In this document: piece by piece, positions 49,097 through 62,899 of the stretch
How the letters are laid out: each line of letters starts with the position of its first letter
Numbering within the stretch: position 1 is the first letter of the stretch
Origin: Homalodisca vitripennis
Taxonomy: Eukaryota > Arthropoda > Insecta > Hemiptera > Cicadellidae
DNA: 64,000 nt
NCBI RefSeq assembly: GCF_021130785.1
Contig: NC_060213.1
Span: 116,142,501-116,206,500, forward strand
Direction of reading: 5' to 3'
Notes under the pieces: model-generated
Database searches by the model: none
Told to the model about the DNA's origin: nothing
The model's input: the letters and a program-made list of their open reading frames with translations, nothing else
Translations under genes and position numbers: made by a program

Positions 49097-49133
<37 letters not shown>
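49097..49133. repeat. (TA)n microsatellite
   Basis: About 18 TA units closing the Penelope-like fragment. Confidence 0.95.
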
Positions 49134-49135
<2 letters not shown>

Positions 49136-49540
49136 AATATGTAGTATAAAAACAATATGTTACTTGTTTTATTAATTTACAATATATTTTTACATTTCCG
49201 ATCTTAATAATTCACTTCTTTCCAAGTTTTAAATTTGTGAGTCACGTGGCATATGTGTTATCTGTTATATTCCCATGAAACCTCATCTAATATTTCCAAA
49301 CGGGGCAGAAATTTGACCTACCACATTTAATTCTCGAGATATATTGCTGTCAGTCATGATACAAAGAAGGAAAATGTGACTCGCTTTTGGAACACAATAA
49401 GAAGGAATCTATAGCAATTAATCAGCACACAATTAGAAGGTAATTAATAGGCTTCAATTACAATCAAGCAATTTCCGTGGTAAAAAATTGCTGCATATGA
49501 ACAAACGGAATTTATGGTCTCTAGAAAATCTTTATCGACA

Positions 49541-49581
49541 TATCTTACATACATATATATGTATGTATATATATATGTATG

Positions 49582-49614
<33 letters not shown>

Positions 49615-49629
49615 ATATATATATGTATG

Positions 49630-49664
<35 letters not shown>
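49541..49664. repeat. Interrupted TA/GTAT microsatellite
   Basis: TA runs separated by GTATGTAT blocks. Overlapping Tyr-Ile/Tyr-Met frames are artefacts. Confidence 0.95.
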
Positions 49665-49666
<2 letters not shown>

Positions 49667-49744
49667 CATTTTGTTTGTTCAACCTATAAAAACAGCTTCA
49701 TGCAAATCCTAAGTCTATATATCAATTTATTCGTATTCGATATG

Positions 49745-49830
49745 TCGTACAGATAGTCAGATAGTAGATAGACAGCCAGACATATGGAAATGAGATCTTC
49801 CAGCCCTACGAGTGATGAACTTCAATAACT
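49745..49830 (-). repeat. Short dispersed repeat, copy 2
   Basis: GATAGACAGCCAGACATA and GATCTTCCAGCCCTACGAGTG resemble 54580-54660 and the reverse complement of 40262-40335. Confidence 0.45.
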
Positions 49831-49849
49831 CACAACCAATGAAGAACTT

Positions 49850-52800
49850 TTACTATCACTAGCAAGTGATAGGCATAATTTTATATTCATTAGACATATA
49901 TCGAAGTATTTTGATTTTAATGTACTGACATAATAGATATGTTATTAAATGTTTGTTTTGTATCTTGCCATACATCACATTTGTTGAATTGATGTTAAAA
50001 ATATATACTTTATAAAGGTTGTTTAACTTGTATAATAGTTTCGAACACTTTAAATCGAGTAAGTTAAACCTGAGACACATAGCTAGCCATTCATTGTTAC
50101 CTAATCTCACAAGCATCATATTATCATGCGCTCCTAACCTTTACAATCTTTCAAGCTTATAAGCCATCTCTCTTTGTGTTGGGTATAGCATTTACTAATC
50201 AAACTTCAATATAATGTCTTGTGAGAAGTACGTAAAACACTAAGAATGTATATTGATTACAAACAAATACAATGGTGTAATAGCATAGTAATTTCAATAA
50301 TTATGAATATTGCTATAAAATTTAATTTTTGATATATATTGAAATACAATTTTTTATTTTTATTTAAACTTTAATATATATTTTTATATTTACCAATACA
50401 AACTTTAAAAAACAGCAATGCTTATATAAAATTAATTTTATTTATGTTCATGTAAATAGCCTCACATTAATTTATAACGTTAAAATCCAATCACGTTAAG
50501 AAAGAATATTACCAGAATTAATATTCTAGTCTTGTTCGTATGATCACTTTGATTTTTTAAATCGATACAATACAAGTTGCAGTTAGAGATGTAGCCTTGA
50601 AAAAAAAAAGTTTTACAAGGTTTATTTATATTGTGTTATACAAGTTGCAGTGTTCTCCCCAGATGTTGATATAGCACTATAAAGCCATAAGTTATCGATA
50701 GTACGTCCTTTCATTGAAAACATCACCGGTCATTCTGTTCAACAATAAAGCTTCTAGAAGTTTATAGCTGCCGGCCGTGCAAATATGAAATATTGCTGGC
50801 GAGAGCGGAACGTTTTCACATGAGCGCAGAGTGGCTGTACTGCAATATCAAGTGTTTATGCGAGTACCTCTAGTTGTAATGGATATCTGTGCATCCTGTG
50901 CAGGTAATTAATTATGTAACGCCTAAAGCAACTGCTGCAATAAAAAAAAAAAAAACTGGATATCTAGCCAAATAAATATTAATTTGATCAAACTATTATA
51001 TGTGATTTTAAATATTTTATAGCATTTTTATACAACTGACTTATAAGAAAAATACTGGGAGGTATAGGAGTAAAATATGTTATAATATTTACAATTCTTA
51101 AGGGGACTAGGACAAGTTCATGAACACTTTTGTTTCGAATTAATTAAATATCCTTGGCCACATATGAGTGTCCTTCATGACCCTACAACAAAATGCATAA
51201 TGTTAATTCATACAAAACCTTTCAATCTCTGTTGCTACGCCGTCCATTCTTTTGTTTTCACCTCAGAAAATGTTTTTACGCCTGATCATTATCGCACGTC
51301 TCTTCTAAATTAAAGTCATGCAATGCCTCTTAAGTGGGTTTTTATCATAAAACTTTTACGTTGTGTCTTGTTACAATGTTTTTAGATTCTATTTGTAATA
51401 ATCATAGGCTCATAGAGTTAGTTTGTTTCCTAAAATTCTATTCGTAGAGGAAATGGTTGTAGTGATCGTGTCCGGTCATTCTGCATTTATTCTATTTCTT
51501 CAGCAACAGTAAATATGACTTCCACAATAAAATAGGAAACTAATTTTGAGTATTCAGGATAAAATTAAGTATTGATATTATCTGTGGTGCCAAGTATAAT
51601 GAAAATCAATTATTACATATGGCATAATTATTTTTAGTAAACTTTAAAAGATTATTGTATTATAATTTTCCACGTCTATAAGTGTCACGGATGTTTACTG
51701 AATCAAAAATGGATGAAGGGCTAGAAGGCCTTGGTAGGACATTATGGCGTAAACTAACGAAGCGTTATCAGATAAATGCATTACTGCCTCCCTCTGTCTC
51801 CACATATTGTACTGCCCTATTATCTCACCTTGAGCATTGCAAAGGAACGACATTATTGCATGAATAATCAATTTAAAATGTTTCACTTTATTTATTTCGT
51901 GAATTTTGTGTATTATTTTATTAAGTGCAATATAAGTGGTAATACAATTAAACACAACGTACTTCGGCACGTATGATACTTAAGATATTTTGTTTATTGC
52001 AATCGTACGTGTTTCAAAATATAATAGCCTGTTTCTCTATCCTTCAATTTATCATTCGTTGTTACAAGTAATAATAACTTTTACTATACTTCTTTTGGGC
52101 ATTGTGTTCTATTGCATGTAATATATAATATGTAATAATAAAATTAAACAGAACATACTTCGCCACTTGTGCTGCTTAATATGTTTTGTTATATTCGTAC
52201 ATGTTTTAAAATATATATCCTTGTTTCTCTATCATTTTACTTTACAATTATTTGACTATTGACGACAGTTTACAAAAACTTTCTATAATAACTATGACAG
52301 AAGTAACACTCACTTTTTTTAGTTATATTTTAATTTTGAAGTCAATATTCATATATATATTTTATTCAGAACAAAAATCCTGATCTTGAAAAAACATTAC
52401 CAACACAAGTTTGATATTAAATATAAATTTTTAAATGACGTAAAGTTATTTTCCTGAAAACTGATTTTAACTTTCATCTTTAATAGTAAACTATTTTTAA
52501 AGCAGCTCAATAATATATTCTCTAATAAAAGAAATATAATTAATAATTACTTTGAATGGAAACATAAGTACAGTTGAACTAGTTAAAAATTATGTAAAGG
52601 GATTTGTAAAATACCTCTGGATCCCTCTACACATATTATTTGCATAGATTATATTAACAAGAGTTTTTGAGTTTAGATACCATAATAGAGCCTATGCAAG
52701 AGTAAGCACAATGACGATTAATTTTTAGAAGAAGGTTAATGACAACGTTCTATGTATTTGTGCAAAAGTACATTTTCTTAATCGTGTTTGGCAAGTTATG

Positions 52801-54575
52801 CCGCATCCATAAATTTTTATTTTTATTTTTATTTCATAAAATTATTTTAAGTTATTGTACGTCTGATAATAAAACTGAAATTGTCTTCTATATTAGAAAA
52901 TAAACTTACCTCACAAACGTTTATTTGTATATTTCTCCTCCTTTAAGGGAAAGATGCGTACCAGATTAACACATTACATGAAGCTACAGCTAAATAAAAA
53001 TAATGGATATCCTTAAGTAAATGGTCTTTTTCGTTAACATTTTTATTTCTTATCGTTATGTTTTTAAATATAGTCGGCTTAGTTTTAAGCATTAGATTAA
53101 ACATACGGATTAAAAAAATGTATTGATCAACATTTGAATTTAACAAAAAAATTAATTAAATAGCAATAGATAACTAGATTGCCCACAAGGTTTAATATTT
53201 GTAAATATTAATAAAAATTTAATACAGTGAAACTAAAACTTATTGTAACCAATATCTTAAATATTTGTCTATATATCTAGTACATGTTTGCGAGTTGGAC
53301 AAGAAAGGCTGGTTGTCAAAAAACAATCTCAGAATGAGAAATCGCTCTCTCTGGTCGGACAAAGATTAATAGTTTGTAATATGAAGAGTGGGTTATTTGG
53401 AGATTGACACTTATAACTAATTATGAAACTATTCTGTTTGTCCCTATTGCATATTATGTAAGATCAGTACAATATTTCAGATTATTTAATTTATTTACAA
53501 GACTTTATATGTGATTGACGTTTGTACACTATAATATTCAGTATTTAAATATATTTAGATTATTATTTTAGCAGGATGGCAGAGAAAAAGAGAATGTTTT
53601 ATACTTAAAATAATGTTAGAAAAAACTAGATGTCTCCAACTTCATAGAATTGGGTAGACCGATGCTTCTAGGTGTCAATAGAGGCAACCCAAACAAGGAT
53701 TCCATCCATTTAGGGACATACCTGAAAAGGTTCAAGTAATCTATTAAAGATTATTAAAATAATTAATTATTTAACTAAATATTTATTTATTTATTTATTC
53801 TCAAAATAATTGAAAAAGTAAAACCTCATTGACCATGGATCATGTAATATATTTAGAATGAGATTTGGACTGTGTTACTATTAGGACATCTAAAAACACA
53901 TAACTCTTAGATACTTCCTCAAAAATGGCTTTAATCTCAAATTCCATTTTAAGTTTGCTATATTAGAAAGTATATGAATAAACAATGAAAATTTTCTTTA
54001 ACGAATTGTAAAAGTTCTGAATATATCTTATAATTAAATGTGACCTAGCAAGGTTGTGCTAACTTTAAGTTTTACAGATGGAAAGTTTTTACAATGAGTT
54101 CATAGTGAGTTCATTGAATAGCTTATTTATATGCTAGTACTTCTTGTACTTATTGTTACTTTAATGGATATCGAGAATTTTACTCCTTATTGATGAAAAT
54201 GTATTTGCAGTATCACATCATTTATTTTATACAAAGGTAATTTAAGTTATTTGTACAAAACGAAAACATAAAATTTAACAGAAAACCATGAATGGTTATT
54301 GTGTTAAAACAAGTAGTATTTATGAAAAAGTATGATAAATCAAGTTGCGTAACCAGCTTTGCTCATTTTATTAGGCAACATAATATGTTAGTTACTAATA
54401 TGTTACATAAAAAATGAAATATTGTACTCAGATTGGTTAAATTGTACTTTATCGTCGTCAAGGTTACGCGTAAAACTAATTTTTAAAAACTAACATTTTT
54501 GTTAACGCCCTGCCAAGTCACACGGAGTAACAAGCATTATCATCGAACATGTATATAATTCCATTGGTTCTTAAG
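49850..54575. other. AT-rich non-coding DNA with a weak first-exon-like spot at 50.75-50.92 kb
   Basis: No gene recognised. At 50751-50760 the perfect palindrome CTTCTAGAAG resembles a heat-shock element half-site pair. A GC-richer stretch leads to ATGGATATCTGTGCATCCTG ending in CAG and then GTAATT (about 50880-50910), which could be a short coding first exon with a splice donor. This is suggestive only. Confidence 0.35.
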
Positions 54576-54579
54576 GTTT

Positions 54580-54660
54580 TATGTGGATAGATAGACGGTC
54601 AGACAGACAGATAGACAAATATTCAGTAATTAGATTATTCCAACCCCTTTGATTGATAGG
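54580..54660 (-). repeat. Short dispersed repeat, copy 3
   Basis: GATAGATAGACGGTCAGACA and ATTATTCCAACCCCTTTGA match the pattern of 49745-49830. Confidence 0.45.
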
Positions 54661-54664
54661 CTAC

Positions 54665-55035
54665 TGTAAAGGTGGCTTAATAATATTGTTAGTTTGAACT
54701 ACACAAACTTTGTTACAGAACTATATTCTTTAAAGTAATACTGTAAATAAAATATTAAATATTCAGTTTGTTAATTTTTCTATTTAATTAAAATCCATGA
54801 GTTGTTATAGTGTTCAACTGTTATGACTCCCAGCTTGGTTTCGATTAAGTAATTATCGCATATAAAGGCTCTCAACAATTATAGGTGTTCTGTAATCAAT
54901 AAACGTAGAAATTATGTATCCATTAATTAAACACCCATATACAACAATCAATGGAATTAAAATGAAACTTGGCTTTATTAGAAGCGAAAATAAGGCTGTG
55001 AGGTCCTATACTACACTTTAGTAAATAAGTTATAT

Positions 55036-55108
<73 letters not shown>

Positions 55109-58100
55109 TACTTTACCTGAACATGATAGATAACTTTAAAAAATATCATAACTATAACTAATTGACATCAAAACTTATAATATAAATATTGAACTTAATT
55201 ATTTATAATAGTAAAAAGCATAATAATAAATAGAAGTAACATACTGGTTTTAAATGTTTAATACATAACAAAATGATCAAGATAAATAGTTTTCACATTT
55301 AGTCCACAAAGTATGATATTGGTGACTTAGGCCACATCACAGCTGCCATCCACACAAGCTCTCCACGCCTGTCACAAAACTTTCTGATGTATCCGGAAAA
55401 AAATTCCACAATTTTTAGGTAGTAACAGTGAACGATTTATTGAATAACTGTAACGCTGAGTAAGAAATGTTAGAAGCAATTCTTCTCTATGCGTAGAACG
55501 ATCACTGATGTTGGAAGTTCAATTAAATTTTTCGGAAATACAGTATATGTAGGGAATATAATAGTGCATATAGAATGAATAAGGAGAAAAGTATGATAGT
55601 CACGAAGTCATGGAGTGCTTTCGATTTCTTATGGATAGTTGCTAAAAAAGGGAGGAATGTCAATATTAAATTGTTTAAATAAAAAAATATCAGTGTCATG
55701 GATAAAATTTATTTTAGGTTTGGTAAGTTTTAGGGCGTTACTTAATTTAAGATTTATATAAAAATTCGGAAATCCCTATGATTTCCATTGTCTAACAGTA
55801 TTTCCGGAGAGCAGTACCAGATATAATTAGGCATAGATGATTAATTTATTCTTGCCATGTTAATTCTTTTGTATTTCCATTTTACGTGAATGAGGAGACG
55901 GACACACCATAAGTTTTTTATTTTAAATTCAAACATATGTGAGTCGAAACATAGATTCCAAAATAGTCGACGAGTAAGTTTGTGAGACTTGTAATCATGC
56001 ACGAAAATCAATTTTCGTTAATACTGTACTATGATTTAAGTGTTGTAGTAAATTAATAGTTAGTATCGTTAAAATAAGGAAATAAGACAATATATTAGAA
56101 CAATTTATTATATTCCATGCACATGCTACCTACCTAATGAAACAATACTGAGTTCTGAACCAGACAAAAATAATTCATTAACACTTTTTAAAATATGAAT
56201 GGTTTTGTAAAAAACAACATCTGTGATAGTTGTAACATTAACATTTAGTTTAGACACCAAACAGAGGAGAACCGCTCCTTTGTAATTAAGTCAAACAATC
56301 CACAGTCCTAATCCTTATTTACCCTCCTCTCACCATCCTGCAGGATAGCTCGCCACTCAAATTCAATTATCAGAAAATTAGAACCGGAAGCGTTTACTTA
56401 ACAGCGGCCTACTTCATTTACTTTGGCCAGTAGAGAGGTTAACACTCCATGTACGTAATGCTAGTTTATTAGGTTAGGATAATTGAAATGAACACACGGT
56501 TACCTTATTGTTAATCAGGCAGAAATATCGTAGTGTTTACTGGTTAAATATTGATAGTTTAAACACTAGTAATTAATTGTTTATTAAATAGTAATATGTA
56601 TTAAATGTAAATAAAAATTTACATTTTTATTAATAATATACATTTATTAATTATCTTTAAATGCTGGATAGTTTTTCAAATAGAAAGTATATAACACTAA
56701 CAATTGCACCGTTGTACATTACACTATCATAAAAAATGTTATCAATGAACTACAGACAATGTACCAAACACAAAATTTATAACGCATATCACTGGATGGA
56801 TTGACAAGGTAAAATATAAGGTTTCGTACTTCAGAAATAACATTTGTAGTATGAAAGTCATCTCACTTTATCAAAACATTGGCATTATTTGCCGTATAAA
56901 AACATTACAACTCTTAGGCATGATAACTTCTAAAAAACAGAACCGCGAGGAATGTATCTATAGTATAGTAACATCTCTCAACTAAATACTTTTAATGTTT
57001 CTGAGAAAAAGGTTGCTACTATGAATAATTTTTACGTCGAAAGGCAAAGTACACCCACATAGCGGAATATAGTGAGCGCCCTTCTCGAAGAGTCTGCGTC
57101 AAAATTGAGAAAGCCAAGTCGATGTGACGACTGTTGTAATATTTTACAGTATTTAATCTTAAAACAACTGAAGATTAGCTTTAAAGAATAACAATAAATA
57201 ATATTGATGTGAATGTGAATTTCAATTTTTATAAATAGAACCCTAAAATATTAAATATTCTTAAAATATACTTTGAGTATTAAATTCTTTTAAAAGATTA
57301 AGTTCCATAGCAAATAATCCTCAAAAACGATTATAACCTAAATTAATTAATGGCATTAAAATAATACATAACACATTCTCACACTAAGTTACTTCAACTA
57401 TTAGTTTTTTCTAAACCATAAAGCAACTTAGCGTGAGCCTATTTACTTGCTAAAGATTTTTTTATTTACTTATTTATTACCTAAGATATTTTAATAATTT
57501 TATGTAACTCGTAATATGTCGCATATAGAAGCAAAACAAACTAAAACGTATCTATATTAAAAGCCCTAGCAACTGGAATAATTTTTTTCAGTATTCATCA
57601 CTATTTTTTCTCTACTGGAGTGTGAGAATGAAATAAAAGGACCCTGTAACTTCAACCAGCCATTCATTACAACGAGGCTTGCTAGTGTCCTGTCTACTTG
57701 GCCCTCTCCATCTTTTCACCCTTTCCAGGCTCAAAAAGCCGTCTTTGTATTGTGTGGCTAGTAATTAATCCCCAACCTTCCACTCTCTCCTAGACTTTGC
57801 CATTTTTCAAAATGGGCTTTAACTTTATAGAGCAGATCAAAACTGCATCAAAATACACACAAAGCTGGATAGAGAAGAAAATGTATTATATCTGTCTTTT
57901 TAGCTATTTTACTGTAATGATACTAAGTATATTGTATTTGTCCTCCCAACCTTGATATAAAATAAATTTATGACAATATTCTTTTTCATCGTCCTGATTT
58001 GGAATATTTAGTAAACATAAATATCTTTTTGTTATTATTTGGTGCAATGTGTGAGGAATCAGTAATTTCCAAGAGGATCACTTAAAATTCTACGAGCTTT

Positions 58101-60025
58101 TATTGATTAATATAACAGTTATTCAGAACCTTTCTAAGTGAGCAACTGCAATTTAGAATGTCATTATCAAGGTAAATCGTTTCTTAGTCTCTTTCATATT
58201 TCCAATTTCCTCTTTCATAGCCAACCAATTTGTATCACTTTTAATTTGTCTATGATTTTATAAGCTGTCTGAAATGTGTGAGGCTGTAAAGGTTAAGGAA
58301 TAATAAAAAATTGTAAAAAAATGGGATTGAATTACGTGAGCATATGATGTGTGTGTAGTTGTTTGATTAAATTCATTTTATTTAGTGAAGTAAAATCTTT
58401 AGTAGTTTTTATAATGGTTTGGTTGTCATTTGAATAATGCTGACATTACCCTAATTTTCGTATGGTAATTTAAAATTTTTGTAATGTGATGAACGAAATT
58501 ATTTTAGAGATTAATAGATATTATTGAGCAACTTATTTCCTGCATTAGATTCATTATTCTGCACATTTCCTCTCAAATCAGGTGCCTCTGACTGTAGGCT
58601 CGTAAAAATACATTTATTTAATTTCCATTGAAGGCAAATACTCGTACATTTTACGAGTAACACCAAAATATATCAAAATAATAATTTTGATAGCCTTGGT
58701 TTGACGCTGTTTGAATTAGTATTCTGTGGCGGCGGACACACAGTCCACAAAACCTGTTTCTGTTTAAAGGACTACTGTCGAGCCCTTAAAAACTTAAATT
58801 CTTATAAATATAACAACTGAATTTTTTTCTGTTATCATATAAAAACATTTTACTCGAATTTGAACTTCCATCACATGATAGTACGTTATATTTTAAAAAT
58901 GACCACGGACTGACCGAAGAGATGTTCTATAACTTTATAATTATCTTTTTAGACTCAAAGCGTTGTATGTATATCAGTACGTTTCATTGTGAAATCTTAA
59001 TAAAAGGTGTTTAATGGTTTGAAACCTGGTGAATAGGTTCTTCTTGATTCTAACTATCTATACACGGGAGCTAATGACTGTGCTATCTCTTTAATTAATT
59101 GTAATTAAATGACAAATTCAAACTATGTAAAACATTTATTTACGACAATTAGTATCAGGGCGCTAATTTGTAGCTGTCAGTGGGCATTTCAATATTTACA
59201 GTACTAAAAAAATGTGTTTTACTTAATTTGTGCAATTTTTTTAACTTTGGTGAATAACTATTCCGGGATATTTAATTAATAGAGCTTTAGACTTCTTGAG
59301 AGTGACCTATTTACATTTCCGTACACAAGAGCCTCGAATACCTGGAACCTGGCCTTATTTGCAATGTAGTAGTAGATTTTTCTTAAGTATTTTAATAAAT
59401 GGGCAAGGAAGTATAAGCAAAAAAACGCTATAAATTCAGAGAAGAGGGAATCGTTATAAAATTTCCAAGATGCGATACTGTGGGAAGCTGTATTAAAGCT
59501 TATCGTCTATATTCTTCTTCCTTTTTAAGAATTCAGTAGCGTAATAAGGACAGTTCAACACAATAAAACATTCTCTAAACCTTTATCCATTACAGTTCAG
59601 AGGAATGTTAAACAAGGAAAAATTCAGTTACATAAATAATTGGTCTAGAACAAATATGACAGTTTCCTGATGCTCCAAAAATACTACGCGCATGTAGCGT
59701 TTGGAAGTTATTTTAAATTAATGATCTTTTTTAGTAGAACTCAAACTAATACTCAAACCAAACCAAAGGAGTTTACCTTTTCCAAAACAGCGGTGTTTTA
59801 AAATGTCCTCTGAATTACGTAATATGCATAATAAAATTATGCCTCTCGAACTATACGCTAAAAATAAATGAGTCAGATTTTCTTTTGTCTCCTTGCAGGC
59901 CGTCCCAAGAATAGATAAACCCTGAAAATCGCAAAAATTATATGTTTATTAGTAATATTGATATATAAATCTTATGATGTACACGAAATCCATAAAACAT
60001 ATCCAACCGTTACAGGACTTTTCAA

Positions 60026-60028
<3 letters not shown>
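54665..60028. other. AT-rich non-coding DNA with (TA)n(TG)n at 55040-55107
   Basis: No gene recognised. The compound microsatellite at 55040-55107 is clear. GC-richer patches near 56.27-56.45 kb and 57.64-57.82 kb have no recognisable content. Confidence 0.5.
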
Positions 60029-60092
<64 letters not shown>

Positions 60093-60094
60093 AC
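60029..60094. repeat. (CT)n(TA)n microsatellite
   Basis: About 18 CT units passing directly into TA units. The TA part is likely the 5' end of the Helitron that follows. Confidence 0.95.
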
Positions 60095-60452
60095 TGAATT
60101 TTTGTATGTTTGTCCTTTATGGAATCGTGAACTAATTAACCGATCATCATGAAAATGTGTATGTATATGTATTTTTCTACGGATAAGGTTTATATGCTGT
60201 GCACATTGATGTAACCCTCCACCAGGTGGCGCTGCAAAAGATAAAAGTTTTCAAAGCGCCTGCGCATTATAAACTGCAATTACGAGACAATTACGTATAT
60301 TTAATAGGCAAACACTATTTGAAGACGACAAGTTTTTATATATATTGGTCTTTAAGATAAATGTTTGGTTCAACTTAAGCCTGAATGTTAGTCCACTTTA
60401 TAATAAAGTACATGTACGTGTACAATGGCTATAAACACATACACACACACAC

Positions 60453-60485
<33 letters not shown>

Positions 60486-60578
60486 CTACATCGGCGTTGG
60501 TAATATGCACTTGATCCAGAAGTGCTCATAAACGGGCAAGGCTTACGGAAAGCGTGCGAAGCCGCGGGAAACAGCTAG
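60063..60578 (+). mobile_element. Short non-autonomous Helitron
   Basis: Begins TCTATATATA and continues with ACTGAATTTTTGTATGTTTG and an ACTAATTAACCGATCATCAT block, a degenerate form of the header common to arthropod Helitrons (ACTACTGAACCGAT, then a GAAATTTGG-like stretch). It ends GCGAAGCCGCGGGAAACAG then CTAG at 60575-60578, followed by T. That is the CTRR|T terminus preceded by the usual GC-rich subterminal segment. Length is about 516 bp with no coding sequence. Helitrons move by rolling-circle replication and leave no target duplication. Internal (CA)n and (GA)n tracts lie at about 60442-60482. Confidence 0.72.
60219..60235 (+). promoter_or_regulatory. CTCF-type binding motif inside the Helitron
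   Basis: CCACCAGGTGGCGCTGC matches the conserved CTCF core (CCA-AG-GGCGC, including AGGTGGCGC as in flies). CTCF is an insulator protein. The match is by motif only. Confidence 0.5.
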
Positions 60579-62600
60579 TTCTGTATTATAATGCAATGGT
60601 GCCATTTTAGCTTGTAAATGGTAAAATATGGAATATTACAGTTACTTAAGAAAGGAATAAATTATATAAAAATTGAAGAAACATTTGAAACATTATATTT
60701 ATTTACTAACTCTACTTCTAATATTACAATAATAACTAATTATTAATTTAATCTAAGTTTCTTGAATTCACAACCTGTGTTATTGTTATTTCTTCTGCTT
60801 AGTTTATTAAAAGAAGTTATATGAATTTCAAGACCAATAAATAACATTTTGAATAATATAAAGCTTTACATATGTAACATTTTAGCATTCATATTACAAT
60901 GTATAAGATTGTAATAAACACGTATGGAATATTTTACTGGTATGTTTATGTAGCTAAAAATGGCAAGAGATTAATTACTATAAAAAAGTACATTTTCAGG
61001 TAAGAAAACAAAATAAAAGTAATTACATTTACAAGTATCTATGTGTTATATTGAATTATTCCTGTCCATTTGCCTAATTATGAAATGTCACTAAGCCAGT
61101 TTGAAGAGTTCATTGTAAAAACCAATGTATTGCTTTACTCTTCAATTATTGTCGACAACTCACAGTTTATATCAGATCCACGAATTTCAATTCTAAACGT
61201 TAAAAAAAAAATAATGTGTAAGAGTACTGTAATAATTTGCACCTTAAAGATAATATATGTGTAAAAGTACTGCTTTTATGCCAATGTAGTTATACATAAT
61301 ATTAATAACTACAGCGTGTGTACTTTAAGAGATTAATATGCAATAGCAGTATAAAATTATTTATAAATTTACTTTGCAATATTGCTGAATCTAGTTACTA
61401 ATTAGTACTGAACATGCTTCCAGCTGGTATTAAAACTATATGTGGATAGTGTAGACCGTGTAGACATAATATCTCAAGAATTACATGAATTCGGTCCAAA
61501 CTAAGCAACAGAGTAGAACACCTTGTGTTGTTTTCTAGGTATATTACTTGAGTTACTAACACCTCCTATAGGAATTTCCAACGGTACAAATATTAAAAAC
61601 ATCAATATATTAGGTAATATACTAGTATCGATCAATACGTTGTGCGTCTCCAAATATAAAAATTCTTGGGCCTAGAGCCAACTTCCTCTGTGTAATCAAA
61701 TAATATCATTATTCATGGAACTTTAGAAGGCTTCTTTATGATTTTAACTGTAATAAATAGTTTTAAGATCGTCACAGAACTATATAAATACACTGGAAGT
61801 CGCCAATAAAGTTGTTTCTGTACGGTTACCAGGCACAGATTTAACATTTATTTACGTATTAATTGGTGATCAAAGAGACAACTACTATTTCATATTTTTT
61901 ACTATTTTGATACAATTCCTTTTCAAACTCCATCAAAAAAGGAGGCTGAATATCAATTCCTGTTTTAAAGGAAATATCCCTGTTATTGTCGAGAAAAATC
62001 AGGATTTGTGCAAATACGATGCAAATTGACTCTATGCTTCTGGACTACAGTAACTACAATACAACCGAAACGGTTACTAAGGCCCAATAAAATATTACAA
62101 ACTAGATATTATACTAGTCTCTAAAATATTTTTACAAAAATTTAATTACTTTTATTACACCTATGCTTTGGGAATTTAGGATTAGATATTATTATTTGCT
62201 TTAATCAATTACTTATAATGTGAACTAACGTGACAAGGCATGTAGACAGGCATCAAAATCCCTCATCTCAGTGTATAAATATCAAAAGAGTATTTAAAAA
62301 TATTGTATAGAACACATTTTTAGAAGCAATATTTTAATCCGTTACGATATTGCATTTCAAAGTTTAAGGGAAATTCCAATACTGATATTATTTAAACGAA
62401 TTTCAATAATGATTAAATAGATATAGAATGTACTTTCAATATGTACAATTTTAAATTGTTTAATAATTAAAAAAATAAAAACAATGTTAAATGTAGCCTA
62501 CTTTATTTTGAATTATAATTCTTGCTAGCTCTAAAATAAATATGAAAGACCGAATTTTTGTTACGTTACTAAAATAATAAATCGTTTTAATTTAAATATT
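60579..62600. other. AT-rich non-coding DNA
   Basis: No gene, repeat or RNA recognised. Frames here are short and AT-driven. Confidence 0.55.
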
Positions 62601-62644
62601 CATATATTGGATTCACTGTTTACTTGAAATTGAAAATAGCCATT

Positions 62645-62870
62645 AATTTACACAACCTGACTCGCTTGAGATACTCGCAGACTGTCTTCTTCATTGAAGT
62701 CATTTTATCCCCAATAAAGTAAATACATGTCCAACTTCCGATTGCTACGCTCGTAGAGACGACATGGAGAATTGCCAATATTCGAGAATCTATTCGGTTT
62801 CCGGTGACAGTTAAAGCTGGAAACAGTTCCACGTCACGTGACTGGCAGCCACTGAGCCGCTTATATATTA
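62645..62870 (-). promoter_or_regulatory. Possible core promoter and 5' end of an unknown gene
   Basis: In minus orientation TAATATATAAG (62861-62870) is TATA-like. It is followed about 25-30 bp downstream by CAGTCACGTGACG, combining an initiator-like CAGTC with the palindrome GTCACGTGAC (62833-62842), an E-box of the bHLH class. A less AT-biased stretch follows with a possible start at about 62701, encoding MTSMKKTVCEYLKRVRLCKL before a stop. A donor-like CAGGTTG lies at about 62655. No protein family is recognised. The local rise in GC and the arrangement are suggestive only. Confidence 0.3.
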
Positions 62871-62899
62871 CCTGACAGTGGCGTGGAAACTTTCACAGG

